Part shown: positions 8,040 to 17,133 of the stretch, piece by piece
How positions within the stretch are numbered: position 1 is the stretch's first letter
How the letters are laid out: the number at the start of each line of letters is the position of its first letter
Made by a program: the position numbers and the translations under genes
Assembly (NCBI RefSeq): GCF_026420865.1
Contig: NZ_JAPCWC010000004.1
Span: 1-64,000, forward strand
Direction: 5' to 3'
DNA: 64,000 nt
From: Novosphingobium clariflavum
Lineage (GTDB): Bacteria > Pseudomonadota > Alphaproteobacteria > Sphingomonadales > Sphingomonadaceae
Notes under the pieces: generated by a model
Seen by the model: the letters and a program-made list of their open reading frames with translations, nothing else
What the model was told of the DNA's origin: nothing
Databases searched by the model: none

Positions 8040-9824
8040 TCAGGGCCGGTAGGGTGCCTGGTCCGGCAGGATCACGTTGTTGGCCCGGGCGTAGGCATCC
8101 CAGTCTGCGGCCAGTTCGTCGCGCTTCTGGGGATACGTGTCCGAAAGATCGCGCGTCTCGCCGGGATCATGGGCAATGTCGAACAGCCGCCACTGGCCAT
8201 CGCCGATGTCGGTCACCTTCCAGTCCCCCTTGCGCAAGGACCGGCTGCCGAACAGTTCGGTGCCGAGCGGCTCGTCGGCGCCGTGGACGGACCCGGCCCT
8301 GCCCTGCAGCCAGGCCTTCGCGCTCCTGCCGGTGACGGGCAGCACCGTGCGGCCCTCGAAGCTCGTTCCGGTGGCGGGAATGCCCGCGTAGTCGAGCAGG
8401 GTCGGGGCAATATCGGCCACGCCGACATAGGCGCCCTCGATGCGGCCGGGATGCGCCAGTCCCTTCCAGTTGACGAAAGCCACCGTGCGGGTGCCGCCTT
8501 CCGAGGCATAAGCCTTGGTCAGCCACGAGGGTGCGGTGCCCGCCTGCGCCCATTCGGGTCCGTAGGTGGCATAACTGGTGCCCTTGCCGAGATTGCCCAG
8601 GCTGTTGTCGGCACCGGCGGTATAGCGGGCCAGCATCTTCGCGCCGGTGGTCCTGGCGTCGAGCGCCTCGGCGCCGTTGTCGGCCAGGAACACGATCACC
8701 GTGTTGTCGAGCTCGCCGCTTTCCCGCAGCGCCGCGATCACCCGGCCGACGTTGGCATCCATGCGCGCGACCATCGCTGCGTAGATCTCCATTGTGCGCG
8801 CCGCCTCGCGCTTGTCGGCGGCCGAGAGGCTGTCCCAGCCGCCGCGCGGCGCGCGCGGGCTGTGGGCGGCAGTGCCCTTGGGCAAGAGGCCAAGCTGTTC
8901 CTGCCGGGCCAGGCGCGCGGCGCGGATCGCCTCGAACCCGGCGTCATAGCGGCCGCGCTGGCGGGCGATGTCCTCGTCCGGCGCCTGCATCGGCCAGTGC
9001 GGGGCGGTGAAGGTCAGCAGCGCGAAGAACGGCTTGTCCGGGGTGTCCCGGCGGCTGCGGTGCAGTTCGTAGATCAGGTTTGCGGCAAAACTGTCCGAGG
9101 AATAGAACCCCGGCTCCAGCGCGGGCAGCACCTTGCCGTCGCGGGTATAGACCGAACCCTTGGCGGGATCGGTGGCCTGGTCGAGCCCGAAATGGTTCGA
9201 GGCGCCTTGCAGCAGGGCATAGCTGTACTGGAAGCCGCGCGCATGGGGGTCCTGCTCGGGCCTCAGGCCAAGGTGCCACTTGCCGGAAATCAGCGTGCGG
9301 TAGCCACCGGCGGCGAGACGCTCGGCCAGCGTGGCGACATCGGGGCGCAAGTAGCCCTCGTAGCCTGCGTGATCCTTCTGGTTGGGCGCGGTCAGCTCGG
9401 CCATGTTGCCAAGCCCGGCCAGATGGTTGTCGGTGCCCGAGAGCAGCATCGAGCGGGTCGGCGAGCAGGTCGGCGCGGTGTGGAAGCCGGTGAGACGCAG
9501 GCCGCCGAGCGCCAGCCGGTCGAGGTTGGGGGTGGCGATCTCGCCGCCGAAGGCACCGAGGTCCGACCAGCCGAGATCGTCCGCCACGATCACCAGGAAG
9601 TTGGGACGCGCCGCCGCCGGAACCGGCGCAGAAGGCGGAGACGGGGCAGGCGCGACCTCAGACGGCGATGACGCAGCAGCAGCAGCGGGAACGGCCATCG
9701 CGCCGGCAGCAAGCAGCGCCGCGGCGACAGGCACGCCGGCAAGCGGGCCGGTCAGCGCCCTGCGCAGCGAACCCGGGAACGAGGAGGCACCCGCAAACAG
9801 GCGGGAACGGCGGCTGGTCGGCAT
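8040..9824 (-). CDS. Exported type I sulfatase (arylsulfatase family)
   Basis: 594 residues from the ATG at 9824, which has AAGGAT eight bases upstream. A long N-terminal signal region (about 1-50, arginine-rich then alanine-rich) indicates export. The alkaline-phosphatase/sulfatase fold has metal ligands in IVADDLGWSD (Asp82-Asp83), the CxPxR motif TCSPTRSMLLSG with Cys120 as the probable formylglycine site, GKWHLG, and FLADNGAEA. The C-terminal part resembles arylsulfatase A-type enzymes. It needs a formylglycine-generating enzyme, not present in this window. It is last in a run with a TauD-type dioxygenase and an MFS carrier, consistent with sulfate-ester hydrolysis in the periplasm. The natural substrate is not evident. 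Confidence 0.92.
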   Translation of the reverse strand: MPTSRRSRLFAGASSFPGSLRRALTGPLAGVPVAAALLAAGAMAVPAAAAASSPSEVAPAPSPPSAPVPAAARPNFLVIVADDLGWSDLGAFGGEIATPNLDRLALGGLRLTGFHTAPTCSPTRSMLLSGTDNHLAGLGNMAELTAPNQKDHAGYEGYLRPDVATLAERLAAGGYRTLISGKWHLGLRPEQDPHARGFQYSYALLQGASNHFGLDQATDPAKGSVYTRDGKVLPALEPGFYSSDSFAANLIYELHRSRRDTPDKPFFALLTFTAPHWPMQAPDEDIARQRGRYDAGFEAIRAARLARQEQLGLLPKGTAAHSPRAPRGGWDSLSAADKREAARTMEIYAAMVARMDANVGRVIAALRESGELDNTVIVFLADNGAEALDARTTGAKMLARYTAGADNSLGNLGKGTSYATYGPEWAQAGTAPSWLTKAYASEGGTRTVAFVNWKGLAHPGRIEGAYVGVADIAPTLLDYAGIPATGTSFEGRTVLPVTGRSAKAWLQGRAGSVHGADEPLGTELFGSRSLRKGDWKVTDIGDGQWRLFDIAHDPGETRDLSDTYPQKRDELAADWDAYARANNVILPDQAPYRP

Positions 9825-9916
9825 CGGGAGATCCTTGGGGAATGGCAAAAAAGGCCCGCGCCGCACATCCTGTGCGCGGCGCGGGAAGGGTACGGCCTCA
9901 GCAGAGATCGGGTAGA

Positions 9917-10870
9917 TCAGGCCGGTTCGTAAGTGGTTGCCTTCTCCTTGCGGGTGGTGCGGCTGCGGCGGCCGTCGATGGCCACCGGCACTTCCCCGGC
10001 GATGGTCGCGCGGCGCAGGGTGCGGCGCTGCAGGCCGAAGTCGGCGACGGCGCGGTGCTGGGTCGCCTGGTTGTCCCAGAACGCCACGTCTCCCGATTGC
10101 CAGCGCCATCGCACGACGTTCTCGGGCCGGGTGATATGCTCCTGCAGGATCGCGAAGATCCGCGCCGAATCCGCCTGGTTGAGCCCGACGATCCGCTTCA
10201 CGAAGTGGCCCAGCAACAGGCTGCGCTGGCCCGAAACCGGGTGGACGCGGACGAGTGGATGCTCGGTTTCGTAGACGGTCGAGGCGAAGACGCTCTTGTG
10301 CTGCTTCACGCGCTCTTCGGTGGCTTCGCTGGCCTTGGGCGTATTGGCGAGGACTTGCGCATAGTCGTAATCGTTCGAGTGCACCGCCCAGAGCCCGTTG
10401 ACCAGCTGGCGCAGGCTTTCCGGCAGGCCTTCGTAGGCGGTCTCGCCATTGGCCCAGACAGTGTCGCCGCCCGCTTCGGGAATGGTGATCGCGCGCAGGA
10501 TCGATCCGGCCGGATAGGCATCGGTGAAGGTCACGTCGGTGTGCCAGCTGGAGGCGGCGTAGCCTTCCTTGCTGTCGAGTTCGAGCAGGTAGCGCGAGCC
10601 TTCCGCCACCGGCACCGTCGGGTGGGCGACCGGCGCGCCGAACAGCGAGGCGAAGGCTTCGTGGCGCTCATCGTCGAGTTCGTGCTGGCCGCGGAAGAAC
10701 ACCACCTTGTGGCGCACCAGCGCGTCCTTGATGTGCTGCACGGTCTCGCCGCCAAGATCGCCCGAGAGCGTGACGCCCCGGATCTCGGCGCCGATCGTGC
10801 CGGTGATCGGCACGATGTCGAGCGGGGAATGGGGGTCCTTGGCATTGGCGTAAGTGGCAATCGCGGTCAT
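9917..10870 (-). CDS. TauD/TfdA-type 2-oxoglutarate dioxygenase
   Basis: About 317 residues, ATG at 10870 with AAGGAGT upstream. The non-haem iron facial triad is visible: SSWHTDVTF (His110, Asp112) and a distal His near 271 in QATQHRAVADF, with the 2-oxoglutarate-binding arginine in RRTLRRATI. Family members hydroxylate a carbon next to a sulfonate or sulfate ester, or degrade aryloxyalkanoates. Lying between a sulfatase and an MFS carrier, it may act like the alkylsulfatase AtsK; this is inference, and TauD or other activities remain possible. It ends 92 bp before the sulfatase start. Confidence 0.85.
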   Translation of the reverse strand: MTAIATYANAKDPHSPLDIVPITGTIGAEIRGVTLSGDLGGETVQHIKDALVRHKVVFFRGQHELDDERHEAFASLFGAPVAHPTVPVAEGSRYLLELDSKEGYAASSWHTDVTFTDAYPAGSILRAITIPEAGGDTVWANGETAYEGLPESLRQLVNGLWAVHSNDYDYAQVLANTPKASEATEERVKQHKSVFASTVYETEHPLVRVHPVSGQRSLLLGHFVKRIVGLNQADSARIFAILQEHITRPENVVRWRWQSGDVAFWDNQATQHRAVADFGLQRRTLRRATIAGEVPVAIDGRRSRTTRKEKATTYEPA

Positions 10871-10908
10871 GGCATTTACTCCTTGTCGTGGATGGCTTTG
10901 GAAAAGGG

Positions 10909-12309
10909 TCATTCGGCCGGAACGAGAGTGGCGGCGTAGACATCGTCGCGGTTCTCGATCTGGCGGCGGATGCGGGCATGGCGCGCGGCATCGAGCGGGA
11001 AGCGCCAGACCAGCGAAGCGGCCACGGTATGGGCCAGCGCCGGGCCGAGCGCGAAGACCAGCAGCAGCGCGTTGAGGGCGGCGGGCGGGTTGCTCGCGGC
11101 CTTGGGATCGAAGCCGAAGGCGGCGACGAGCGGCAGCGCGATGCCCAGCGCCAGCGCCCCGCCCAGCTTCATCGAGACGCTGAACACCGAGTAGTAGAGG
11201 CCGACGCGGTCCTCGCCGGTTTCGGCGCGGTGAAGGTCGGCGATGTCCGCCACCATCGAGCGCAGCATCAGGTTGCCCGAGCCTTGCGACAGCCCCTGCA
11301 GCGCGGCGAGCAGCAGCATCAGGCCGAAGCGGTCGGGGGTGAGCAGCACCAGGCCGAAGTTGATCGCCGCCTGCACCAGTTCCGCCGCCACCGCCGCATG
11401 GCTCTTGCCGAGCGTGAGGCCGATGCGCTGCCAGATCGGTCCGGCCAGCACGCCGAAGGCATATTGGAACAGGAAGATGCCGGCCGCCCATTCCGGGCGC
11501 TGGAAATAGAAGGTGACGATGAACAGCATCAGCGAAGTGCGGATGCCCTGCCCGGTCAGCACCGCGGCATCGGCGGCCAGCACCCGCAGCAACAGACGGT
11601 TGCCGAAGACCGCGCCCAGCGTGCGCTTGAGGTGGAACGGCTCGCCATTGTCCGGCGCGGTGCGATCGGGCAGCGCGGTCAGCGTCAGCAGCAGGCCGGG
11701 AATGCCGGTCAGCACCACCAGCACGCCGAACAGGGTCAGACGCAGCGGACCATCGCTGGGGCGCAGCTGGTCGGCCAGTGCGGGCATCAGCAAGGTCAGC
11801 ACCAGCGCGCTGGCCGAAAGCAGGGTGAACTGCGAGGCGATGCGGGTGCGCTCGTTGTAATTGCCGCTGACCTCGCCCGACCAGGCCAGCAGCGCGGTCT
11901 GCGCGGCCGAGGCGCCGCAGTAATAGAGCAGCACGCCCGCCGCGACCCAGCCGAGCCCGACGCCCTCAGGCGGGAAGAACAGCATGCTGGCGCCGATCAG
12001 GAACAGCACCCCGCCCCCCGCGATCCATGGGCGGCGGCGGCCAAAGCGGCTGCCGGTGCGGTCGCTCAGCGTGCCGATCACCGGGTCGAGCAGCGAATTG
12101 ACGACTTGCCCGATCAGGTAGACGAGCCCGAGACCGGCAAGCGGGATGCCATAGTCGCGGGCAAGGATCGCGGGCACGAAAGCAATGACCGGCTGGGCGG
12201 CGGCATAGATCGGGATCGACAGCGCGGTGAAGCGCAGCAGGCGCAGCGTCTCGATCCCGGCGGGCGGTTCGGCCCGCTCGCGGCGCTGGGCGAAGGCGCG
12301 GTAATGCAT
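10909..12309 (-). CDS. MFS transporter of the GPH (glycoside-pentoside-hexuronide) type
   Basis: A 466-residue inner-membrane protein with about 12 hydrophobic segments. GPH/MFS_2 marks are NSLLDPVIGTLSDRTGSRFGRRRPW after helix 2 and the second-half loop MLRSMVADIADLHRAETGEDRVGLYYSVFS. Family members co-transport sugars or glycosides with a cation, and many bacterial homologues are of unknown substrate. GGAAGGA precedes the ATG at 12309. It heads the unit carrier-TauD-sulfatase, with gaps of 38 and 92 bp, so it probably imports the substrate or the product of those enzymes. Confidence 0.85.
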   Translation of the reverse strand: MHYRAFAQRRERAEPPAGIETLRLLRFTALSIPIYAAAQPVIAFVPAILARDYGIPLAGLGLVYLIGQVVNSLLDPVIGTLSDRTGSRFGRRRPWIAGGGVLFLIGASMLFFPPEGVGLGWVAAGVLLYYCGASAAQTALLAWSGEVSGNYNERTRIASQFTLLSASALVLTLLMPALADQLRPSDGPLRLTLFGVLVVLTGIPGLLLTLTALPDRTAPDNGEPFHLKRTLGAVFGNRLLLRVLAADAAVLTGQGIRTSLMLFIVTFYFQRPEWAAGIFLFQYAFGVLAGPIWQRIGLTLGKSHAAVAAELVQAAINFGLVLLTPDRFGLMLLLAALQGLSQGSGNLMLRSMVADIADLHRAETGEDRVGLYYSVFSVSMKLGGALALGIALPLVAAFGFDPKAASNPPAALNALLLVFALGPALAHTVAASLVWRFPLDAARHARIRRQIENRDDVYAATLVPAE

Positions 12310-12841
12310 GCTTTGGGTCCTTCCAGGGGGCCTTCCGGGGCTCGAAAGCGTGGAACGGGGCAGCGGAAAAGCGGACGGCAGCCATCGTCCACCGCAGCGG
12401 CGCGGTGGCGGTCGGCCTCCGATGGGGAGGTCCGGGCGGGGATGTCCGGGCGGGGAGGCCGGTGCCGGACGATACCGGCGGGCCGGTCAGGTGCCGGTCG
12501 GAATGGTCTGGATCATGTGCATCGTTTCACCTCATCACCAAGAGAGGGGAACACGAGACTTGGCGTTGTCGCCCGAGCATCGCGCGCTTTAGCGGTTGGT
12601 AACGCGGAGCAAGCTGCTTCCCGATCAAATGCCGCGGACCCGGTTGGCAGGATCATGCGCGGTCGGCCAGGTCATCCCGAGCCGCGCCCTGTCTTGTCTA
12701 CCTATTAAGTTGAGAAACCAAGGTCAAGCGCAAGGTTTTCTGTTGCGGCCGAAGGACAAACTTGCACGCCAAGGCGATGCGCGCGGAGCGGGCCGGCGCC
12801 GAACCCCAATTCGCCCCACCGGCGAATTCTGCATCAGACCC
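12310..12841. other. 532-bp gap: leader region of the MFS-TauD-sulfatase unit
   Basis: No long reading frame is supported on either strand. On the minus strand it holds the promoter and leader of the MFS gene. It has an A/T-richer patch near 12700-12735, an 11-codon reading frame with a good ribosome-binding site (12487-12522), then GC-rich sequence able to pair between CCGGCCCG and CGGGCCGG-like segments. I did not recognise a known riboswitch. Confidence 0.5.
12487..12522 (-). CDS. Possible 11-codon leader peptide
   Basis: On the minus strand GAGGTGAAACG is followed directly by an ATG and the codons for MHMIQTIPTGT, then TGA. The ribosome-binding site is the best in this gap, and a GC-rich segment able to fold follows the stop. 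It lies 178 bp ahead of the MFS gene, a place where attenuating leader peptides occur. There are no runs of a single amino acid, so the signal, if any, is not obvious. It may be a chance frame. Confidence 0.3.
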   Translation of the reverse strand: MHMIQTIPTGT

Positions 12842-15268
12842 TCACATCGCCAGCGCGGCGGAGAGGAACACCGTGGTCGGCGCTTGCGGCGTGTACTGGT
12901 CCATCGTGCGGTACCGCAGCGGATTGCCGAAAGCGAAGACGTTGCCCTTGTCGCCCAGCAGGTTCTGCGCGGTGAGCGCCAGTTGCCAGGGGCCATGCGC
13001 CAGGTGCAGTTCGAAACTGCTCTCGACATAGTCGCCCATGTGGCGGTCGAGATCGGGATCGAAACTCATCCGCGCCGGCCCGACGTAGCGCGCCGAAAGC
13101 CGCGCCCAGAGACTGAGCGCGCCCAGCGTGAAATCCCGCCGCAGCGCCGCGCGCGCGGTATATTCCGGCACGACCGGCAGGCGGCTGTCCTCCAGCTTGT
13201 AGCCGAGCGCGTTGCGGGTGAGATGGGCATCGGTGAAATTGCCGCCCAGTTCCGCCCGCCAGCGCGGCCCCAGCGGCAGGACCAGACTGCCCTCGATGCC
13301 GAAGATGCGGGCATCGCCGGCATTGGTCGTGGTGATGAGGCCGTTGTCTTCCAGCACGTCGCTCTGCACGCCGTCCCAGCGCGAATACCAGGTGCCGATG
13401 TCGATCTGGCCGCCGCCCGCCAGTTGCTCGCGCCAGCCCGCCTCCAGCGAGGCAAGCTCGTCGCCCTTGAGCGTCGCGGCCGTGCCGTCGGCGCCGATCT
13501 CGGTCCCGCCCTGGCGGAAGGCCGAGCCGTAGCGCAGATAGAGCAGCCGCCCGTCCCGCGGCTTCCAGATCACCGCCAGGCTGGGCGTGGCGCCCGACTT
13601 CTCCTGCTCGCGCGTGACCATGCCGCTGTCGAGCTTGCGCTGCTCGCGCGCCGAGGCGACGAACAGGCGCGCCCCGCCATCGAGCGACAGCGTAGCGGTG
13701 AGCGGCAGGGTCAGGTCGAAGTAGGCGGCGGTATCGTGACTGTCGCGGTGGTCGCGGTCGACCACCAGCGTCTCGCCGCCCGCGCCCTGCAAGCTGGCGG
13801 CGAATGCCTGGCGGGCATCGAGGTGCGACAGCCCGCCCAGCCACTCGAGGCTGCCGATCCTGCCGCGCAGACGCAGCTCGCTGTCCCAGGTCCGATAGGT
13901 GGTGCGATTGAACAGGAACATCGGATCGGCCAGCCCGAAGCTGCCTGCACCGATCGTCGCGTCCAGCCGGTCGTCCACGCCCTGCCAGGTCATCGCGCTG
14001 GCCAGCGTGACCTCGGTCCGGCCGATCGTGCCGGTCAGCCGTCCGGCAACGTGGGAGAGGTCGTTGTCGTGCGGCTCGGCCAGTTGGGAGGGGCGGCGGT
14101 AGCTGTGGCGGGCATAGACGTAACGGCTGTCGCGCGAATCGATCCATTGGCCGAGCCCGGTCAGGTCAAGCCGCCAGCCGCCGACCGGCTCCACCCCGAG
14201 CGTGCCGCGCAAGCCGACGACGCGGGTGGAATTGGCATCCTCGCGCGCGCCGGTATCGACCCAGCCCGGCTCCTCGGCGCCGTAGCCGACCAGCCGCAGC
14301 GCCGCGGTGTCCGGCAGCAGCGGCAGGTTGGCCACCACCGAGCCGGAATAGCCCATCTCCCCGTGGGTGGCGACGCTGCCGCCGCCGGTCACCGCAAGGC
14401 TGGTCTCGGCAAGGTCGGCCCGGTGCGAGACCATGCGGTAGATGCCGCCCAGCGCGCCGGTGCCGTAAAGCGAGCCCTGCGGCCCCTTGAGCACTTCCAC
14501 CCGCTCGATGTCGACCAGCCGCAAGTCGGGATCGGGCGCGGCATAAGTCAGGCGCGCCTCGTCCAGCACGACGGCCACGGTCGACTGGCTCTCGCCGCCA
14601 AAGGCGCTGTCGGCCACGCCGCGCAGGAACATGCGGTTGCGCCCCGGGCCAAGCGCGGTCAGCGCCAGCCCTTCGACCTGCCCCGCCACCGCCATGCTGG
14701 AGCGGCGCGGATCGTCACGGCCGAGCCCCTCGCCCGTCAGGACCGAAACCGCGGCGGGGACTTGCGACAGCGCAAACGGCTGCTTGGTGGCGGTGACCAC
14801 GATCGGCGCCGCGCCCACCGTTGTCGGCACCACCACATGGGCAGGCGCAGAGGCCGGGGCGGACGCCGCGCCGGATGGCGATCCCGCCCCCGGCGCACGC
14901 TCGATCCGCCAGGCCGTCGCGCCCACTTGCCGCGCGCGGTAGCCGCTGCCGGCCAGCAGCCGCGCCAGCGCCTCGCCCACCGCGATGTCGGCATGGATCG
15001 CGCGGGTCTTCAGCGGCGGCAGCGGGCCGTCGGTGCCGATCGAGACGCGAGCCTCGCGCGCAAGCTCGGTGATCGCATCGGGCAGCCGCGCTGCGGAAAT
15101 GTCGAGGCGTGCCGAAGGCGTGTCCCGGCCCGCTTCACGGCCAGTCTCGCGGCCAGCCTCCCGGGTAGCCTCCCGGGCAAGGGCCTCAGGGCTGCTCCAG
15201 ACGCCAAGCGCCAGCGTGACCGCCGAGGCGCAGCCCCATGAGCTGGACCAGATCACGCAGCGCCGCAT
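12842..15268 (-). CDS. TonB-dependent receptor with STN signalling domain
   Basis: 808 residues from the ATG at 15268. A signal peptide (about 1-31, ending PEALA) is followed by a REAGRE-like repeat, then an STN domain (about 50-125: LDISAARLPDAITELAREARVSI) that would contact FecR. After a spacer come the plug (PIVVTATKQPFALSQVPAAVSVL) and the 22-strand barrel, ending in MDQYTPQAPTTVFLSAALAM. Such receptors import siderophores or oligosaccharides and signal through FecR-FecI. It directly follows fecR and its first 83 bp lie inside the end of fecR. The C terminus ends AM, not in the usual aromatic residue. The substrate is unknown; GH92 and sulfatase neighbours make a glycan or sulfate ester as likely as a siderophore. 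Confidence 0.9.
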   Translation of the reverse strand: MRRCVIWSSSWGCASAVTLALGVWSSPEALAREATREAGRETGREAGRDTPSARLDISAARLPDAITELAREARVSIGTDGPLPPLKTRAIHADIAVGEALARLLAGSGYRARQVGATAWRIERAPGAGSPSGAASAPASAPAHVVVPTTVGAAPIVVTATKQPFALSQVPAAVSVLTGEGLGRDDPRRSSMAVAGQVEGLALTALGPGRNRMFLRGVADSAFGGESQSTVAVVLDEARLTYAAPDPDLRLVDIERVEVLKGPQGSLYGTGALGGIYRMVSHRADLAETSLAVTGGGSVATHGEMGYSGSVVANLPLLPDTAALRLVGYGAEEPGWVDTGAREDANSTRVVGLRGTLGVEPVGGWRLDLTGLGQWIDSRDSRYVYARHSYRRPSQLAEPHDNDLSHVAGRLTGTIGRTEVTLASAMTWQGVDDRLDATIGAGSFGLADPMFLFNRTTYRTWDSELRLRGRIGSLEWLGGLSHLDARQAFAASLQGAGGETLVVDRDHRDSHDTAAYFDLTLPLTATLSLDGGARLFVASAREQRKLDSGMVTREQEKSGATPSLAVIWKPRDGRLLYLRYGSAFRQGGTEIGADGTAATLKGDELASLEAGWREQLAGGGQIDIGTWYSRWDGVQSDVLEDNGLITTTNAGDARIFGIEGSLVLPLGPRWRAELGGNFTDAHLTRNALGYKLEDSRLPVVPEYTARAALRRDFTLGALSLWARLSARYVGPARMSFDPDLDRHMGDYVESSFELHLAHGPWQLALTAQNLLGDKGNVFAFGNPLRYRTMDQYTPQAPTTVFLSAALAM

Positions 15269-16235
15269 CCCCACTATCGACAATCAGGGTCCCCGAAAAA
15301 CGCCTCTCCCGCAAGGCGGGTGGAACATCCACCATGACCCCGGCATAACGATGCAAATCGCCCGCGACCAGTGCCAGCGGCGCGTTGTCATAAGTCAGGC
15401 GGCCGTCCTTCCACGATCCCACGTCGCCGGAATGGACCGGCCCGACGACCGCGGTGCGGGCGCCGCGATCGTAGGCGAGCCCGCTGCCGGCGGAAAGCTG
15501 CAGCGGCCCGTCCATCGCCTCGGCGCGCACGTCCACCTTGCCCTCGACCACCGCGACGCGCACCGCATCGTCGCCGGCCTGGACGTCGAAGCGGGTACCA
15601 ATATCGCTGATCGCCAGATCCCCGGCAGTGATCTCCAGCCTGCGGCCGGGATCGTGGCGGATGTCGAAAAGCGCACCGCCCGACAGCGCGATGTGCTCCT
15701 GCCCGCGCCCGGCCACGGTGAGCCGGCTGCGCGGGGCGAGCAGCACCGTCGAACCATCGGCCAGCGTGACCTGCCGCGAGGCGGCATCGGTGGCATAGAC
15801 CTCAGCGGGATCCGCCCCGAACTGGCCCATGAACCGGGGCACGGCCAGAACCGCGACCAGCGATGCGGCGATGGCAAGGCCGCCCCAGCGCCAGCCGCGC
15901 CCGCCCGCCCGGCGCCGCTGCTCCGCAGGCCGGGACACGTCCTGCGGAGCAGCGGGTACTGCTTCAGACGGGGCCTCAAACGGGGTTTCAAATGCAGCCT
16001 CGGGCGAGCTCCAGAGACTGGCGCGGTGTTCGGCGACCAGACGGTCGGCAAGGGCGATCTCGTCGAGCGCGCGGCGATGGCGCGGATCGGCCTCGAGCCA
16101 GCGCGTGAAGCCGTCCCAGTCCATGGCCTCGGCCATGGCGTCGTCCTCGCTCGCCAGATGCCAGCGCGCGGCCTGCGACAGGATGGCGTCGGGCAGCGGT
16201 TCGTCCGCCTGCGGAGGTTCGGTGTCCTGGTTCAT
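15186..16235 (-). CDS. fecR: FecR-family anti-sigma regulator
   Basis: A 349-residue membrane-anchored regulator. The N-terminal cytoplasmic DUF4880-like part (WHLASEDDAMAEAMDWDGFTRWLEADPRHRRALDE) binds the sigma factor. One membrane segment follows (WRWGGLAIAASLVAVLAVPRFM, about 138-160). The periplasmic FecR domain has VYATDAASRQVTLADGSTVLLAPRSRL and LEITAGDLAISDIGTRFDVQ, and a C-terminal part ends LMGLRLGGHAGAWRLEQP. It would pass the signal from the receptor STN domain to FecI. Its ATG overlaps the fecI stop by four bases. Confidence 0.93.
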   Translation of the reverse strand: MNQDTEPPQADEPLPDAILSQAARWHLASEDDAMAEAMDWDGFTRWLEADPRHRRALDEIALADRLVAEHRASLWSSPEAAFETPFEAPSEAVPAAPQDVSRPAEQRRRAGGRGWRWGGLAIAASLVAVLAVPRFMGQFGADPAEVYATDAASRQVTLADGSTVLLAPRSRLTVAGRGQEHIALSGGALFDIRHDPGRRLEITAGDLAISDIGTRFDVQAGDDAVRVAVVEGKVDVRAEAMDGPLQLSAGSGLAYDRGARTAVVGPVHSGDVGSWKDGRLTYDNAPLALVAGDLHRYAGVMVDVPPALRERRFSGTLIVDSGDAALRDLVQLMGLRLGGHAGAWRLEQP

Positions 16236-16882
16236 TGTCCCTGTTCCATCTGCGGCTCTCTGCCGCCTCTTGCCCCCTTGCCCGAAGACGCCGCCGTCTC
16301 GAACGATCCGCAGCCGGTCAAGGCCGAGCGCAGCCGCTTCATCGCCAGCGCCAGATGCTTTTCCACGCCGCTGCGGCTGATTCCCATGACTTGCGCGATC
16401 TCGCTCTGGCCAAGGCCCTCGAACCGGTAGAGCCTGAGGGCCCGCCCCGCCCCTTCGGGCAACGCGGCGATCTCCCGGTGCAGCACCTCGGCTTCCTCGC
16501 GGCGCGCCAGCGCCTCGTCGGCCGCCTCGCCGGGATCGCGCCGGTCTTCCACCGCCACCGCGACCCCGCCGTTCTCGGCCTCCAGCCAGACCCGCTCGCG
16601 GCGCATCGCCCGCTGGCGCCCGCGCACCTGGTCCAGCACGAGATTGTTGGCCATGCGGAACAGGTAGGCGCGCGGCGCGGCGATCGGCCCGCGTGCCTGC
16701 GCACCGACCTTGAGCCAGAGTTCCTGGAGGAGATCCTGCGCCTCGTCCGCCGAACCGCAGCGCGCGGCGAGGAACTGCAACAAGGCGCGCCGGTTCGCTT
16801 CCAGCACTTGCGCCAGCCCCGAACTGCCGGGGTCTTGCGGGTCAGCCGCCTGCGCGGCCGGCCCCTGAGGCGACGATGTCAT
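16232..16882 (-). CDS. fecI: ECF sigma factor, FecI type
   Basis: 216 residues from the ATG at 16882, which has GGAG ahead of it; an upstream ATG at 16942 adds 20 residues without a clear ribosome-binding site. Sigma region 2 is LQFLAARCGSADEAQDLLQELWLKVGAQ to AYLFRMANNLVLDQVRGR, and region 4 is LPEGAGRALRLYRFEGLGQSEIAQVMGISRSGVEKHLALAMKRLR. It would drive the adjacent receptor gene when released by FecR. About 250 bp upstream lack a gene and should hold its promoter. Confidence 0.92.
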   Translation of the reverse strand: MTSSPQGPAAQAADPQDPGSSGLAQVLEANRRALLQFLAARCGSADEAQDLLQELWLKVGAQARGPIAAPRAYLFRMANNLVLDQVRGRQRAMRRERVWLEAENGGVAVAVEDRRDPGEAADEALARREEAEVLHREIAALPEGAGRALRLYRFEGLGQSEIAQVMGISRSGVEKHLALAMKRLRSALTGCGSFETAASSGKGARGGREPQMEQGQ

Positions 16883-17133
16883 TCCCGTCTCCGCCTGGAT
16901 CACGATCAGCACCGGCGAGCGACGGGGGCCGCGCGCCGACACCTCAGCACCCCTTCATGCACGGGGATCCGTGCCGCTGTAAACCCTGGGGCAAACCGTG
17001 ATGCAAACCCCGGTCGGATCCTCGCGCCGCCATGGGCGAGCGTACATTCATCGTGTCCAGCTCCTCGTTCGAGGAGAAGACGCCGCAAGGCGCGGCTATC
17101 CGCAGCAGCGCCCGCGATTTTTCCGATCCCGCC

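Noticed and set aside
12310..12841. A riboswitch (SAM-II, cobalamin or similar) in the leader of the MFS-TauD-sulfatase unit
   Set aside because: A CGCTAAAGCG stretch looked suggestive, but the other conserved blocks and pairing of known classes could not be placed.
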